A DNA stretch of 64,000 bases from Mercurialis annua (taxonomy: Eukaryota; Streptophyta; Magnoliopsida; Malpighiales; Euphorbiaceae). A program made the position numbers and the translations under genes. The notes under the pieces were generated by a model that worked only from the letters and a program-made list of their open reading frames with translations, ran no database searches and had not been told where the DNA came from. The stretch covers positions 64,941,665 to 65,005,664 of the forward strand of contig NC_065570.1 in assembly GCF_937616625.2 (NCBI RefSeq). The letters run 5' to 3'. Below, in pieces: positions 23,801 to 35,024 of this stretch (the stretch's first letter is position 1; every line of letters starts with the position of its first letter).

Positions 23801-26800
23801 GCATTGAGAAACATGGATTATTTTGGAAGTGTACAATGAAAGAGGTAATCCAAAGCAGAGTATGTTATTAAGGCTCTCTCTTAAGGAAAAAGAATTGATT
23901 TAACCAAAGAATTATACAAAACAATACATCTAAAAATAAATTTTTATAGTATTGGAGTCCAAGGAAATTCCAATAACAACATTTAATTACAGACCTGCAG
24001 ATATTTATGAACAGGACTATTATCGTTTCCCAACTGAATAAGCTTATTAGCAATTCGCATAATGTGACCAAGGTTGCCTGCTCGTGGTGGCTGTTTTCCA
24101 GCTGCCGGAACAGTTGGCTGCAAAAGGATTAAAAATGTTATCAGCAGTTCAAGCAGCTTTAATAGGTTCTAGACAAAACATATTTGATGACAAACAACAG
24201 TAGAGTGACAGTAGAGTGTATTTTCCTCGATTTTGGTTCAGCAGGTCACATAAATGTAAGCCTTTTGATTAAAAGCATTAATATCATCCAACAATATGCT
24301 AATACATAACATGAGAATAAGCTATCTACCTGACCATCATCACCAGAAATAAGAGGGGTTTTATCCCGTTGGAGAATTTTTCCAATGAAATTACACTCTC
24401 GAAGAACATGATCAACCAGAACTTCATTCTTAGTTTCCAAACATGATAATATAATACTCTCCACATGATGGTGCAGTGCATTATTATATGGATACCTGAA
24501 TTAATTAAACAATCAGAATTTTAGACGATTAACAGCAAAAGAAAAACTTGCAAGATTTCCTATCACAATACAATAGTACATTGTGGAATACATTTTATTA
24601 ATTTATATATACTTGAACTCACAATCCCAAAACTTACTCAAAGAATAGATCAATGACCCGTTTAATGGTTCCCGAACTGACCAATTCCTTCTCAGTAGCT
24701 TCATTCCCAGTTCTTAATAGCACCGCAATAAACTCCACAATCTGAAATAATCTAGAATAATGTTATCCTCGTCGACAGACCATTTTCACAATACACTGAT
24801 GTACAATGAATAATTAACATATAAACTAGCATAAGGAAATTATTGAACTGAAGCTCGGGAAGAATAGCATACTAATCCAAAGATTAACTCCATTTGTGTA
24901 ACACCAAAATTGTTGTGCACTAGATCAAGTTATGGGAAAATAATGCAAACCTTTAGACGATGCTTCCCAAGAGGAGGTTTCAGTTCTCCATATGTTGTAG
25001 GTAATAATTTCTCATCAGACGACACATTCAAGAGCACAAGCAAGTCACCTGAAGAAGAGTGGCAATTTGAATATCAACAAAGATGAGTAATAAAAGTAGA
25101 CCAGAAAGTAACAGGCTATGATTTGTAATGATTTCTGTGATTTCATTATTTGAATTTGCTGGTTCAATCTTACATAACTTGTAAATTTTAATAATCAATG
25201 CAAGAATACACACTAGAAACATGAAAGCACTCACCAAGTCTAGGCAGCATTGCATCAATAGTTTCTGGATTCACAGAAATTGGAGAGTCGTACATATGTT
25301 GACTACGAAAAGAATGCAAGAAGGGAGAAGAAATCGCATATCTTTTTGGATCCAGTAAAGATATACACACAGAAAGTGAATGGACAAGGGCAGATTTTGA
25401 ATGTGAATCATCCAATGCATGACCAAATATTCTTGCAACAAAACTATACATGGACAAAATTCCAAGGATAATGAGTTACGCATATCAAGAGAAGAGAAGA
25501 AAAACAGAGATAAAAAAAATCTCCTACAATGAGAACATAAATCACACAAACCTTGGAGTGGAGAGTTTAGTAGCCAAAGCCGAGGGGGCATTTCGAGTGA
25601 TTGCACATAGTGTTTCTGCTGCATTAGCATGGACTTCAGGAAGGCTCTAATCCAAAATAAAGGGGGAAGAAGGAAAACAAAAACAATTTTTAGATGCCTG
25701 ACATACATGACGGGGATATGAATGTAAAATAGCTATCAGCCTAAAGGTTTTCAAATATCACCAGTCACACTTTGTACCAGAGAGAGATCACTGAAACTCT
25801 TATTGATAATTAACAACAATTACACTTACAGAAGGATGCAATTTGTCCACGATCATTTCTAGCAAATTGCTATCAGCCAACCACTGCATCACATCAATAA
25901 AATTGGGATAAACATGGTCGTCTGCCCCAACGAGCCGAACCAAAACCTGCATGAAGTAGCCAATATCAAAAATTAAGGACATTTTTAAGTAAGAACTTTA
26001 TCCAATGGAGACCACACAGCATTCAAACATGTTATCACCTCCATGATGGATGTTATTCCAATTAAATCAACAAGTTGACGGAAGACATCTTGATGGGCCT
26101 GCAGAATTTACAAAGGGTATTGAGTAAGTTTAACGCTTGAGGTTGGATATAGTAAGAACTAAGAAGAGACGGTCATCATGAATAAAACAAACCAATTATA
26201 TATAATGAGCACCAAGATAGTAGAAGTCTTGTGGGATGTTCAGAAATAAGAGAATAAATATTACTGATAACAGAATCTAGATAGTTACTTACTTGAACAT
26301 AGTTCATCAGTGGGACAGTCTTGCGTACCATGAGGCAAATTATAACCTATACCGCAAAAGCAAATAGTATCAAACAAATGGTGGTACGAAAAAAGAAGAT
26401 ATCACACACACACACACTTTTGAGCCATCAGATTAGCTAGATATATACATAGCACAGCATACCTTACTGAAATAGCCAGCCAGCAAAGCACTATGTGGTC
26501 GATTAGGTTCCAGGAAAGAGAAGAGTAAGTTCATTAGCTACAATAGCAAGAAACAAAGCAGCAGATTAGGAAAAATAAAAATAATAGAAAATGACGATTA
26601 CCATATTAATTTCACCACTAACACAACAGTGGAAGAAAATCAAGCCTACCTCCTCTTCCTCTACTAAAGTCTTCAGAATAACATCAATTTCACATGTAAA
26701 TATCTCACAGGCAATGAACGGGAACCTACAGAAAAGCAGGAAATGAAAAGGCGTCATAATCAAAACCAAGAGATGCTTTAGCAGGAGGAAACATAATCAT

Positions 26801-27725
26801 TCTTTGTTGAGAGCCTTGAGACGCATACTTAAAGGCTCGTTTGCTTTCAGCATCCTCTGGAGCTTCTTCCACAATGTAATGTAATAACTGCTCCACTTGT
26901 GCTCTATCTCTTAAACTGCAAACCGAAATATCAACAATGACAATCAACCCCAATTAAAGTCATTACATAATTATATTAAAATAACATTCATAAAGCAGTG
27001 GAGACAAGAAATTACAAGTTGATAAGACGACTGTTTAAAGCTTTGCATTCTTGGATTATTTCCTCCTCATCGAGAAGCTCTTCCAGTGTGAAATTTTCAT
27101 TGTCTAGCACCGACTCCACCTACGACAATCAACAGACAAGTTATAACATACATCTAAACAAGCTCAAATGCTGATAAAAACTTATAATCCAATTCCAATC
27201 AATGAAAATAAAATCCTATAGTTCTCCGTCAAAGGCAGCTTCCAGTTTACAATTCAAACCAAAGTAAATAGAAGATAATACTTAAAATGCATGACACGTC
27301 ACATTTCCACGAATATTGACTTTAAATGTAACAATAAAAACGATAAAACAGCATTAATTTATCTGCACAGTGCTCACTTCACATAAAACGTCATCAACAA
27401 AATATAACCCTACGAATTTGCAGCTAAAAACATCAAAACTACAAGATTACAAGCGGAGAATGAACAGCTGCATTTCCAGAGATTAATCAAGACGAACGAA
27501 AACAAAACAAATCAAAAATAAAAAAAAACATCTAAAGCACAAAGTTGAGATTAATTAAGCTCCAAACTAACAATTAAACAGCAATTAAACAACAAATAAA
27601 CAAGAAATAACCTCAAATTGATATCAGAAATAAGCAGTAATAAAGCTGAAAATCAAGAAAATTGAAAAAAATGAGAGAGAACTGACGGGAGAGGAGGCGG
27701 AGAGAGCAGTGAGCTTCCAAAACAT
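20878..27725 (-). CDS. SAPS-domain protein (SIT4 phosphatase-associated family; PP6 regulatory subunit)
   Basis: Nineteen exons join in phase to 846 residues: 27687-27725, 27016-27119, 26829-26915, 26650-26725, 26463-26537, 26293-26346, 26039-26098, 25830-25946, 25552-25646, 25235-25443, 24951-25048, 24638-24741, 24330-24495, 23995-24117, 23577-23659, 22399-22540, 22279-22308, 22042-22112 and 20878-21685. The start MFWKLTALSASSP and the stop after YWRVDQEVAVLE fit the family. The N-terminal two thirds form the helical SAPS region, with segments such as FPFIACEIFTCEIDVILKTL and RLVGADDHVYPNFIDVMQWL. The C-terminal exon is acidic and Ser-rich, with FFRFDTPDNDDLFGDRPFPE. In yeast and animals SAPS proteins bind Sit4/PP6-type phosphatases and direct their substrates; that role is inferred here. 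An intron holds a CA microsatellite near 26402-26419. A run of about ten G bases (near 20800-20810) lies in the 3' untranslated region. Confidence 0.93.
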
Positions 27726-28251
27726 TATTGAAGAAACTAGAGATTTAAACGGACAGCTGTGTTAGATTAGATCTGTAAACCCTAGAAGATAGAGCAGAAA
27801 ATCTAGCTCAAATCTTTTTGTCTGAAGGTGGGCGAAGGGAGAGAGAGTTGAGAATTTTGAAAACCCTAAAAATGAAAGATGGAAAAATAAGCAGGCCGTG
27901 AAGATCGAGAGTTTTTAGAGAGAAAGGTTAAAAATTTAAAGTGAAAAGTAAAAAATTAGAAATAAAATTTAAAAATGCCACATAAAGAAATTAAACAAGG
28001 CCGAAAAGTACAAAACAGATATTCCAGATTTCACAATGCTGCTCGTCTCTTCTTATTTTAATTTTAAAATTTTATGGATTTAATTATTATTTTTTGGAAG
28101 AGGATCTTATTCATTGATTGATGCTTGTGCATGTAATAATTACAAGTGATTAGTGGATTTTATGGTGCTGTCATTTTATTATCTTACTTTTTCTAATCGA
28201 TAAAAAAATAATAAGTTTTTTTTTCGAATGAGATCAATTCGAATCAAACAT
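27726..28251. other. SAPS gene leader and spacer
   Basis: The region upstream of the SAPS start (towards higher coordinates) probably holds its leader and promoter. It has CT/GA-rich pieces on both sides of 27800-27850. No separate gene is seen. Confidence 0.5.
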
Positions 28252-28260
28252 TTCAAAATA

Positions 28261-28481
28261 GAGAAATTCTTATGTAGACTCGTCTACCACGTCATCTGTA
28301 GACTAACCTATCACATTATGACACGTCATTAAAATGATGGCAGTCTTGTAAATTCGTTTTTACTTATTTACACCTTTAAATAGTAATATTACAAGACTGC
28401 CATCATTTTAATGATGTGTCATAATGTGATAGGTTTGATCTACGGATGACGTGATAGACCGAGTCTACCTAAGAATTTCTC
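28261..28481. mobile_element. Mutator-type MITE with 9-bp target duplication
   Basis: Near-perfect inverted arms start GAGAAATTCTTATGTAGACT and end AGTCTACCTAAGAATTTCTC. The element is flanked by TTCAAAATA at 28252-28260 and again at 28482-28490. A 9-bp duplication is characteristic of Mutator-like elements. No transposase is encoded. Confidence 0.88.
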
Positions 28482-29068
28482 TTCAAAATAATCAATTTAG
28501 GCAATTTTTAATAAATATATTTCAATTTTAGCATGCACTTGTTATTTTTAAAAACAATTGCCAATTTTTTTCAGTTCTAACAAAATCTGATTTTTTTTCT
28601 TCGGAAAAAACTAATCTAAATTAGAATATTGATAATTTTGTAAGGGCAAAAGTGGGGTTGAACATCGATCGGTTTGCTTCGGTTCAATTGGAAAAAATTT
28701 TATTTTTGGTTTAGAAAATTTCCAAACCGAACCGAATTTTTAGTTTGGAGACAAAAGCGAACCGTACCGAACCAAAAAAATTAGGTTCTGTTTGGTGTGG
28801 TTTGGTTAAAACCGAATTTGATTACTTTTTTATTTTTTATATTTTTATATTAAAATTAATTTAAATATTAAATAATTAGAGTCTAATAATTTTTTATATA
28901 TGTTTAAATAACAATTATTAATTCATATATCAATAATAATTAAGATATAAAGACTACAAACATATAAATATAAGTATACATGTATATTATTTAAAAATAA
29001 TTATATATTTTATATTAAACTTCGGTTTTTCGGTTTTCAAAACACCCAAACCAAACAAATTTCACTTT
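28482..29068. repeat. AACCGAACC-rich degenerate repeat
   Basis: GGTTTGCTTCGGTTCAATTG, CCAAACCGAACCGAA and GGTTTGGTTAAAACCGAA occur in both orientations between about 28665 and 29060. This resembles the body of the hAT-type MITE at 32537-33081 but without clear ends. The remainder is AT-rich spacer. Confidence 0.45.
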
Positions 29069-29515
29069 TAGTGACGGATTGTAAAATCTGAGTTGGTTAA
29101 CATGAAGTTACGCGTGGGGAAACTTTACAGTTAAAAAGCTTTGGATGGGAGCAATGAAAGATGGGTGACCTACTCGAAAGTTGGAAAGTTTGCAAAATTG
29201 CGGGTGGATGACAGTGTATGATCTATAACTGGTGGATGGGTGACGGTGGACAACTAATTAAATAATATTTTTATTTTATGATTTTAATTAAAAATATTAA
29301 ATTATTTTTTATTTTTATTTTATTTTAAAAAATTAGCGACGGATTTGAATTTGTTTGACGCTAATTTTTTAAAAATCAGTCGAACTTTTTTTTCGCCCCT
29401 ATAAAATTTTGCAACTAAATGTGTGCGACGGACAACGTCGCTAATTCTAGCGGCGAAATTTGCCATTTAGCGACGGAAAAATTCGTTGCTAAGTGGTTGT
29501 TTTCTAGTAGTATAG
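29069..29515. mobile_element. Probable CACTA transposon end fragment
   Basis: Iterated GCGACGGA/TCCGTCGC-like motifs (29337-29480) precede a terminal GGTTGTTTTCTAGTAGTAT. Its reverse complement ATACTACTAGAAAACAACC closely resembles the CACTACTAGAAAA ends of plant CACTA elements. Only one end is seen and no transposase is present. Confidence 0.55.
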
Positions 29516-30114
29516 ACTCTAGCTAGCCCCAGGTCTAACCTAACCTGTATAAATAGACACCTTAATTCACCTGGCAGGAGGTGCCACGCATAACCCGTAA
29601 AGAAAAGCACAAGAACCCTAATTTTGTAGAGCAATAGTCGAACCACCAAGCACACACACACACATAGTCAATTTTCATCAATCAAACAAGCTAATACGCC
29701 TCAATAAGTCAAGACCACACAATTGCACATCGATCCTAAGTTGGATTCTATATCTGGATTATCAAAAAATGAGCCAAAAATTCATAACGGTACTTCTGAG
29801 GACCCAATTCTTCTTTCTATCACTTATGCCATGTTTATGCTATAACTGGTAGATTTCATATTTTAGTGTGCATGTTTAGGTTGATTTTCAATAAATTGTC
29901 ATGCCATGATTTTAGAAACATGTATAGGGTCATTTTTCAATATATTTTTTGGCGTAGCGGGACGCGAGGGTCCGACATATATTTCATTTAAAAATCAAAA
30001 TTCCAACAATCAGGATCCGGAAATTGATCATATCAATAACAAATGGATCGTCGTATCATCTAGTAAATAAAGCATGCATTTAGAAATCATAGGAAGAATA
30101 CATATGTCAATCAT
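29516..30114. other. Unassigned segment before the LINE fragment
   Basis: A TATA-like CTGTATAAATAGACACC lies at about 29546-29562 and a CA repeat at about 29650-29663. The arrangement could be a solo LTR or a promoter remnant, but no paired end was found. No coding region is supported. Confidence 0.35.
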
Positions 30115-30538
30115 AGGAAGAATGTGGATCTACTAAAACAAGTTATTGCTAAAGGTGATTGCCATCACGTACTCTCAATTCCAGTTTCTAAGAGCTTTGT
30201 CGAAGATAAACAGATTTGGCACAACACTCAAAATGGTATTTTTTTCTGTCAAATCATGTTATCATTTAATTTATGATGCTTGTTTGGACATGGAGGTACG
30301 ACATACAAATGCTGTAGGTTCGGGCACATATATTGCTCCAAATTGGAAAATGGTATGGACCCTGAAATGTCCCCCCAAACTAAATCATTTTCTATGGAGA
30401 GCTTTGTCGAATTGCCTCGCAGTAAATGTGAACTTGATGCGTCGTATGCGAAATATGAATCTGATATGTCCAGTTTGTAACCAAGAGGAGGAAATTGTTG
30501 TGCATCTTCTTACAACTTGTTCAATTGCCAAACATGTA
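30115..30538 (+). mobile_element. LINE (non-LTR retrotransposon) fragment 1: reverse-transcriptase zinc-binding region
   Basis: Translation gives GDCHHVLSIPVSKSFVEDKQ, then after a one-base frameshift in a T-run near 30240 gives FSVKSCYHLIYDACLDME and KCPPKLNHFLWRALSNCLAV. It ends CPVCNQEEEIVVHLLTTC. This is the zf-RVT region found after the reverse transcriptase in plant L1-type LINEs. The reverse transcriptase and endonuclease are missing upstream, so the copy is 5'-truncated or rearranged. It continues at 32486 and 51463 once later insertions are removed. Confidence 0.82.
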
Positions 30539-32485
30539 TGTCTTCTCATTTATAATTTTAATCTTTAATTTGCACAATTATGTTCAGTTACTTGTCTTTG
30601 TAGTATTGTATACTTAATGATTGTATAAGTAAAATCTTTGAATTTAGTTACCAGATAACACTTAAGTTTTACATATGAATGTTAAATGAAAATTAAATTA
30701 TATCTAGTTCATTGTATAACAAACCAAAGCATAATACAAACTAAAAATAGGGCAGTGTTTTTAACTATTTAAATTGTGATTAGAGCCTATTTCAAGTATT
30801 GATGGTCCTTAGATAGCATTGCTAGTTGGTTGAATATTTTAGTGTAAATGATCTCTTCTCGAAAGATGATAAGGGTCATGTTCTATATCTTTTTGCTAAA
30901 GCATTTGATCAGCTGTGTGTCCACTGATTGACTTGCATAATATCCAGTAGAGCCTCTAACACTTGAGTACAAGGGAAAATACAAAATTTAAGATGTTTTT
31001 TCTACATGAAACTATTTAGTAAAAGTGATCTTTATCTTTTTCGAATTCGTCCAACAATATGGTTTGCCGACTCTTATCTATTTGCATCAAGAGGTAAGCC
31101 AAGAACTAGTACTGTTTTAGAGAATATTAAATTCTTTGTGACTACTTTGATTACTTGCTTCCAAGTAGCTCCTAAACAATGCAAAATGGAAAAAACCAGA
31201 ACTTACATTTTGCAATCGGTTCAGTAATAGTTTATTTTTACTGGTGGTTCTATATGTACTATATAGAGTTGCTAATGATGAATTCAATTCTCAGTTTTTT
31301 TCTCCTTAGTTCATAACTGGAAATTAATAAAGAAAAGTATTTATGATGACTGATTCCTTTTAAACTTGAATTAAGCTCGTCCACTAACATATTTTTGTTT
31401 AAGGCATGTTAAGTGTCTCTATTTCTCTATTCATAAATATAAGCATTATTGTTCTCTGTAGCCCGTTTACGATTATCTGAAATTTCAAGTGTCTTCTAGT
31501 TCTAACTTGTACTATTTAGTTTGTGAGTAACTTGCTATTTTGTTCATGGGAAGTATAGCCCCAAAATTAGGATCAATTCAACTTGGGGTAATCTTATGCT
31601 TATATATGAAATAACATAGGTACTTAAGTAATATTCACAATTGATTACCAATATGAGACTCTAGGTATATCTTAGGCGTATTGTGGTATTATTGGGCATG
31701 AATTAATGGTATGCTTGTGTGTCTCAATCAGATTTTATCAAGTACCATAATTTGGCTCTTACATCTAATAGAAAATCAGCAAATATTGTTGAACTAAGTG
31801 AAAAACGAAATCGATTCAAAGATCAAAGTTCCCCATTAGTACATGTGCGGTCAATGGCATCTTCTGGTCCGGCAAATAAGAAGAAATTACCTACAAAGTA
31901 ATTTAATGACAAAAAAAGCGGATGTATGCTGTGATACAAGTGTAACCTGTCATTTCTTGCTACTATTATTTATTATGTTTGTTGATATCTAGTGTGAGTT
32001 GTGGGTGTTATTTTCTTTTGTGTTTGTTGATTTACTATGTTTTTTAGTCTTGTATTGTGGTCTTGTCGGTGTCTTCTGTAAGTATAGCTTCATGTTTACA
32101 CATCGTGCATATGTTATTTCAAAATACTTATTTCTATATCCATTGTGTGTGAATCAATGAAAATAGACAATGTTTTAAAATCGGTGTTATGTTATTTTAA
32201 ATTTAATGTGCTCTATTTATGAAAATATGAAATTACACACATGTGAACTTCTGTCCTAAATAAACCTTCATGACATTGATTAAAAACCTTATCATACTAG
32301 CTTTCCGTACATAAACTATATTTCATTAGGTAGGTTAGGAGTTGATGTTTTAATCAACTCCTAGTATTAGAAGAAAAGCTGCTGAACTAAAATTTCAATT
32401 TTATTGTTGTATATTATATATAATATTTGCTAAATTATAATTATTATATATAGCTAACTATTATATAATCTCTGACTGACAAACA
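30539..32485 (+). mobile_element. Unclassified insertion inside the LINE, with gene-like exon fragments
   Basis: The LINE reading frame breaks at about 30538 and resumes at about 32486. CAAACA lies on both sides (about 30533-30538 and 32480-32485), suggesting a 5-6-bp target duplication. Inside, open stretches at 31006-31227 (FRIRPTIWFADSYLFASRGK) and 31719-31901 (ending in ASSGPANKKKLPTK) look like exons of an ordinary gene followed by an untranslated tail. I recognise no family and see no terminal repeats. It could be a transposon that captured a host gene fragment. Confidence 0.4.
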
Positions 32486-33289
32486 AGCTTGGTTCGAATC
32501 AAAATTTGGCCTACGATCAGACTTGTTACCCCAGAGTAGGGGTGATCAAAGTTTTGAAAAAACCGACCAAACCGACCGAACCGGTGAATTTCGGTCGGTT
32601 TGCTTCGGTGATAAATTTTCATTCGGTCGGTTCGGTTAAAAAAATATAAATTTTCGGTTATCGGTTAACGGTTCGGTTAAGAATTTAAAATTTACACTTT
32701 AACCGAACCGACCGAATACTTAAAATTTTGAATGCTTATTATAAAAAGTAGGTTGATATCTTTTTTGAATTTAATTATTGCTATGGTATATTGTTTGAAT
32801 TTGTGAGAAAATACTGCATTTCTTTCTAATTTTTATATAATTCAATTATTTGAATTTGTGAAAAAAATTAATTGATCTTTAAAGCATATGTAATTGAAAA
32901 ATCCCATAAAAACCCATAAATAGCCCATTTAACCGAACCGACCGAAAAAAATTTGGTCGAAGCAGATTCGGTTAATGTTCTTTGTTCGGTCGGTTCGGTC
33001 AAAAATATTACAATATCCGGTTTGGTCGGTTTGGCCATTTTCGGATCGGTTTTGACCGGACCGACCGAATGCTCACCCCTACCCCAGAGTTCGCTAACTG
33101 ATTGGTGGAATGCTTTAGTCTATGGTTTGCAACAATCGGGTAAGACTAGAAAAGATTTTGCTTTTTGTGTGTTTTATGCTCTGGAATATATGGAAGGCAC
33201 GCAATAAGTGGTGTTCAATAATAAGCACTTATCAGCATCAGAGATTGTTAACAAAGCAGATGAACAACAAAGAGAGTATATAGAGGCTT
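32486..33289 (+). mobile_element. LINE fragment 2, split by a hAT-type MITE
   Basis: With the MITE at 32537-33081 and one target copy removed, the frame reads WFESKFGLRSDLLPQSSLTD then WWNALVYGLQQSGKTRKDFA. This is the spacer between the zinc-binding and RNase H regions of plant LINEs. It later degenerates, but KHLSASEIVNKADEQQREYI can be read in another frame. The segment ends at the target site of the Athila-like LTR element. Confidence 0.75.
32537..33081. mobile_element. hAT-type MITE with 8-bp target duplication
   Basis: The ends are TAGGGGTGATCA and GCTCACCCCTA, flanked by CCCCAGAG at 32529-32536 and 33082-33089. The body is filled with CCGAACCGACCG and its complement in both orientations, so the element folds back on itself. 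An 8-bp duplication with this terminus indicates the hAT superfamily. The open frame at 32953-33207 runs out of the MITE into the LINE and is not a gene. Confidence 0.88.
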
Positions 33290-34805
33290 TGATAGGAGTA
33301 TTTTACTCCTATATTTAGGTTCGATTTTACTCGGTTTTTATCATGTGTAGTATTGTTTTTATACATTATTTGGCGTTTTTACGTTTAATAGTGTTTGTTA
33401 GTGTTTCAGTGGAAATTAGGTGAAAATCGACTATTTGGGGCAAAATTATGGTGGATTGCGTGTACGAGTAAAAGCGGACGAAGGAATTGAAGTTCACGAA
33501 CGAGATTGAGGAAAAAAGGATTGTTCCGTTCGAAAAAGATGAGTCCCGAACGGAAAACATGCAGAGTGAGCATGAGTCCCGAACGGAAAAGCCTTGTCCC
33601 GTTCGGGACTCAAGAAGGAATCTGATATCAAAAGCTTTCGGCCAACAAGTTTTTCGAACGTGAATGGTTTGTTCCGTTCGGGAAAGAAGAAAATTAGGCA
33701 TGTCACGAACGGAACCAAGGGTTTCCCGAACGGGACAAGAGTAAAACACGCGTGCAGCAGACTTTGAATTGGACTAAAATTCCTCCTCCAAATACAATTA
33801 CAATTCCTATTACAAATTGATTTGTAATACGAATTAGAAGACTCCGGAACTTCTCCTACTATATAAAGACCTTGTACTAGACTCAATTTAATACGTAGAA
33901 TAGATTAGACATTAGATTAGAGTAGTTATAATTTAGGTTTCATTAAATAGTTTTTAGTTTAGTTTTTTCCAGCAGTTTATAAGTAGTTTATAATTAGTTT
34001 CTGCAAGACGATTGTTGAAGATTTCAAGTTTAATCAAGACGATTCTTTCCGAAATTGACAACTCCGGTATTTATTGTTTAATTATGCTTTCTTCTTCATC
34101 ATCCTTCTTGTTTTGTTTCAGTTTTATTATGAGTAACTAAAACCCTTGTTCGAGGGTTGATATGAACTTATAAATTGGTAATTACTTGGATTGGATGGAT
34201 TAGTGTTAATTCGTGTCTTAATTATTAATCTTATTGCTTGGATTAAATTAGCTACTTAGTTCATGAGTTTGTGTTTAGTTAACTAATTGAGAGATTGTTA
34301 ATTAAATAGACATAGATAATTAAGAACTTGGAGAAAAACGCCGTGAGAGCGGGTTGGAATTTAGGTAGTCGTTGAGTTTGCTTCATAATTATAATTTGAT
34401 TATTTAATTCAGTTTTAATATCGTGAGAGCGAGTTAATAATTGGTTAGTTAATTAGGTTGTAATTTTATTCGGATCTTTGAGGCTTGAGAGGGCGGGATT
34501 CGGTGCTTTAGAATAGCTCGATTCACGATAAAATCACTAAAAACTCCTATTCCATAATTTTACTTATTTATTTGGGATTATCAATCCTTGAGCTTTTTAA
34601 TCTTATTGTTTTAAATCATATTTTATTATTTGTTTTCAGTTTATATTAGTTTAATTAAATTACAAATCCTATTGATTTTTCTAGTTAGCCGATTAAAGAA
34701 TATTTGAAATTAGTGATTAAGTCCATTGTCTCTGTGGGATCGATACTTGGTCTTCCAAGTTATATTACTTGAGCAATATCGTACACTTGCGATTATTTGC
34801 CAATA
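33290..34805 (+). repeat. 5' LTR of the Athila-like element
   Basis: It begins TGATAGGAGTATTTTACTCC and ends TTATTTGCCAATA. The 3' copy is almost identical: I noticed one extra T in a T-run and one A/G change (GAGCAATATC against GAGCGATATC). The segment 33520-33745 carries about eight copies of CCGAACGG or CCGTTCGG variants. The ends are TG...TA rather than TG...CA if the GGCTT duplication is placed as stated. Confidence 0.9.
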
Positions 34806-34811
34806 AGTTTT

Positions 34812-34829
34812 TGGCGCCGTTGCCGGGGA
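34812..34829 (+). other. Primer binding site of the Athila-like element
   Basis: TGGCGCCGTTGCCGGGGA starts six bases after the LTR. It is complementary to the 3' end of plant tRNA-Asp including CCA, the usual primer of Athila-type elements. Confidence 0.75.
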
Positions 34830-35024
34830 CAATTGCGTACTTAATAAATTAAGAGTATTATATTCTTGATTGTGTTAGCCTTTATTTTTTGTTTTTTTTA
34901 TTATTTGAGTTTTTGTGTTTGTTGGATTTTACGTGGGGTGTTCTTGTTTTTGGGTGTGCAGGAAATTTGATATTTGTTGGTTTATCCTCATTTTTTTTTT
35001 GGTGTACCTATTCTGAAAAGAGTA

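Noticed and set aside
32953..33207. 84-residue frame
   Set aside because: It spans the junction between the hAT MITE and the LINE, so it is a chimera of two repeats.
33366..33886. Overlapping antisense frames of 127 and 130 residues in the Athila-like LTR
   Set aside because: They fall in the CCGAACGG-rich LTR segment, recur identically in the 3' LTR, overlap each other in two frames and have no domain.
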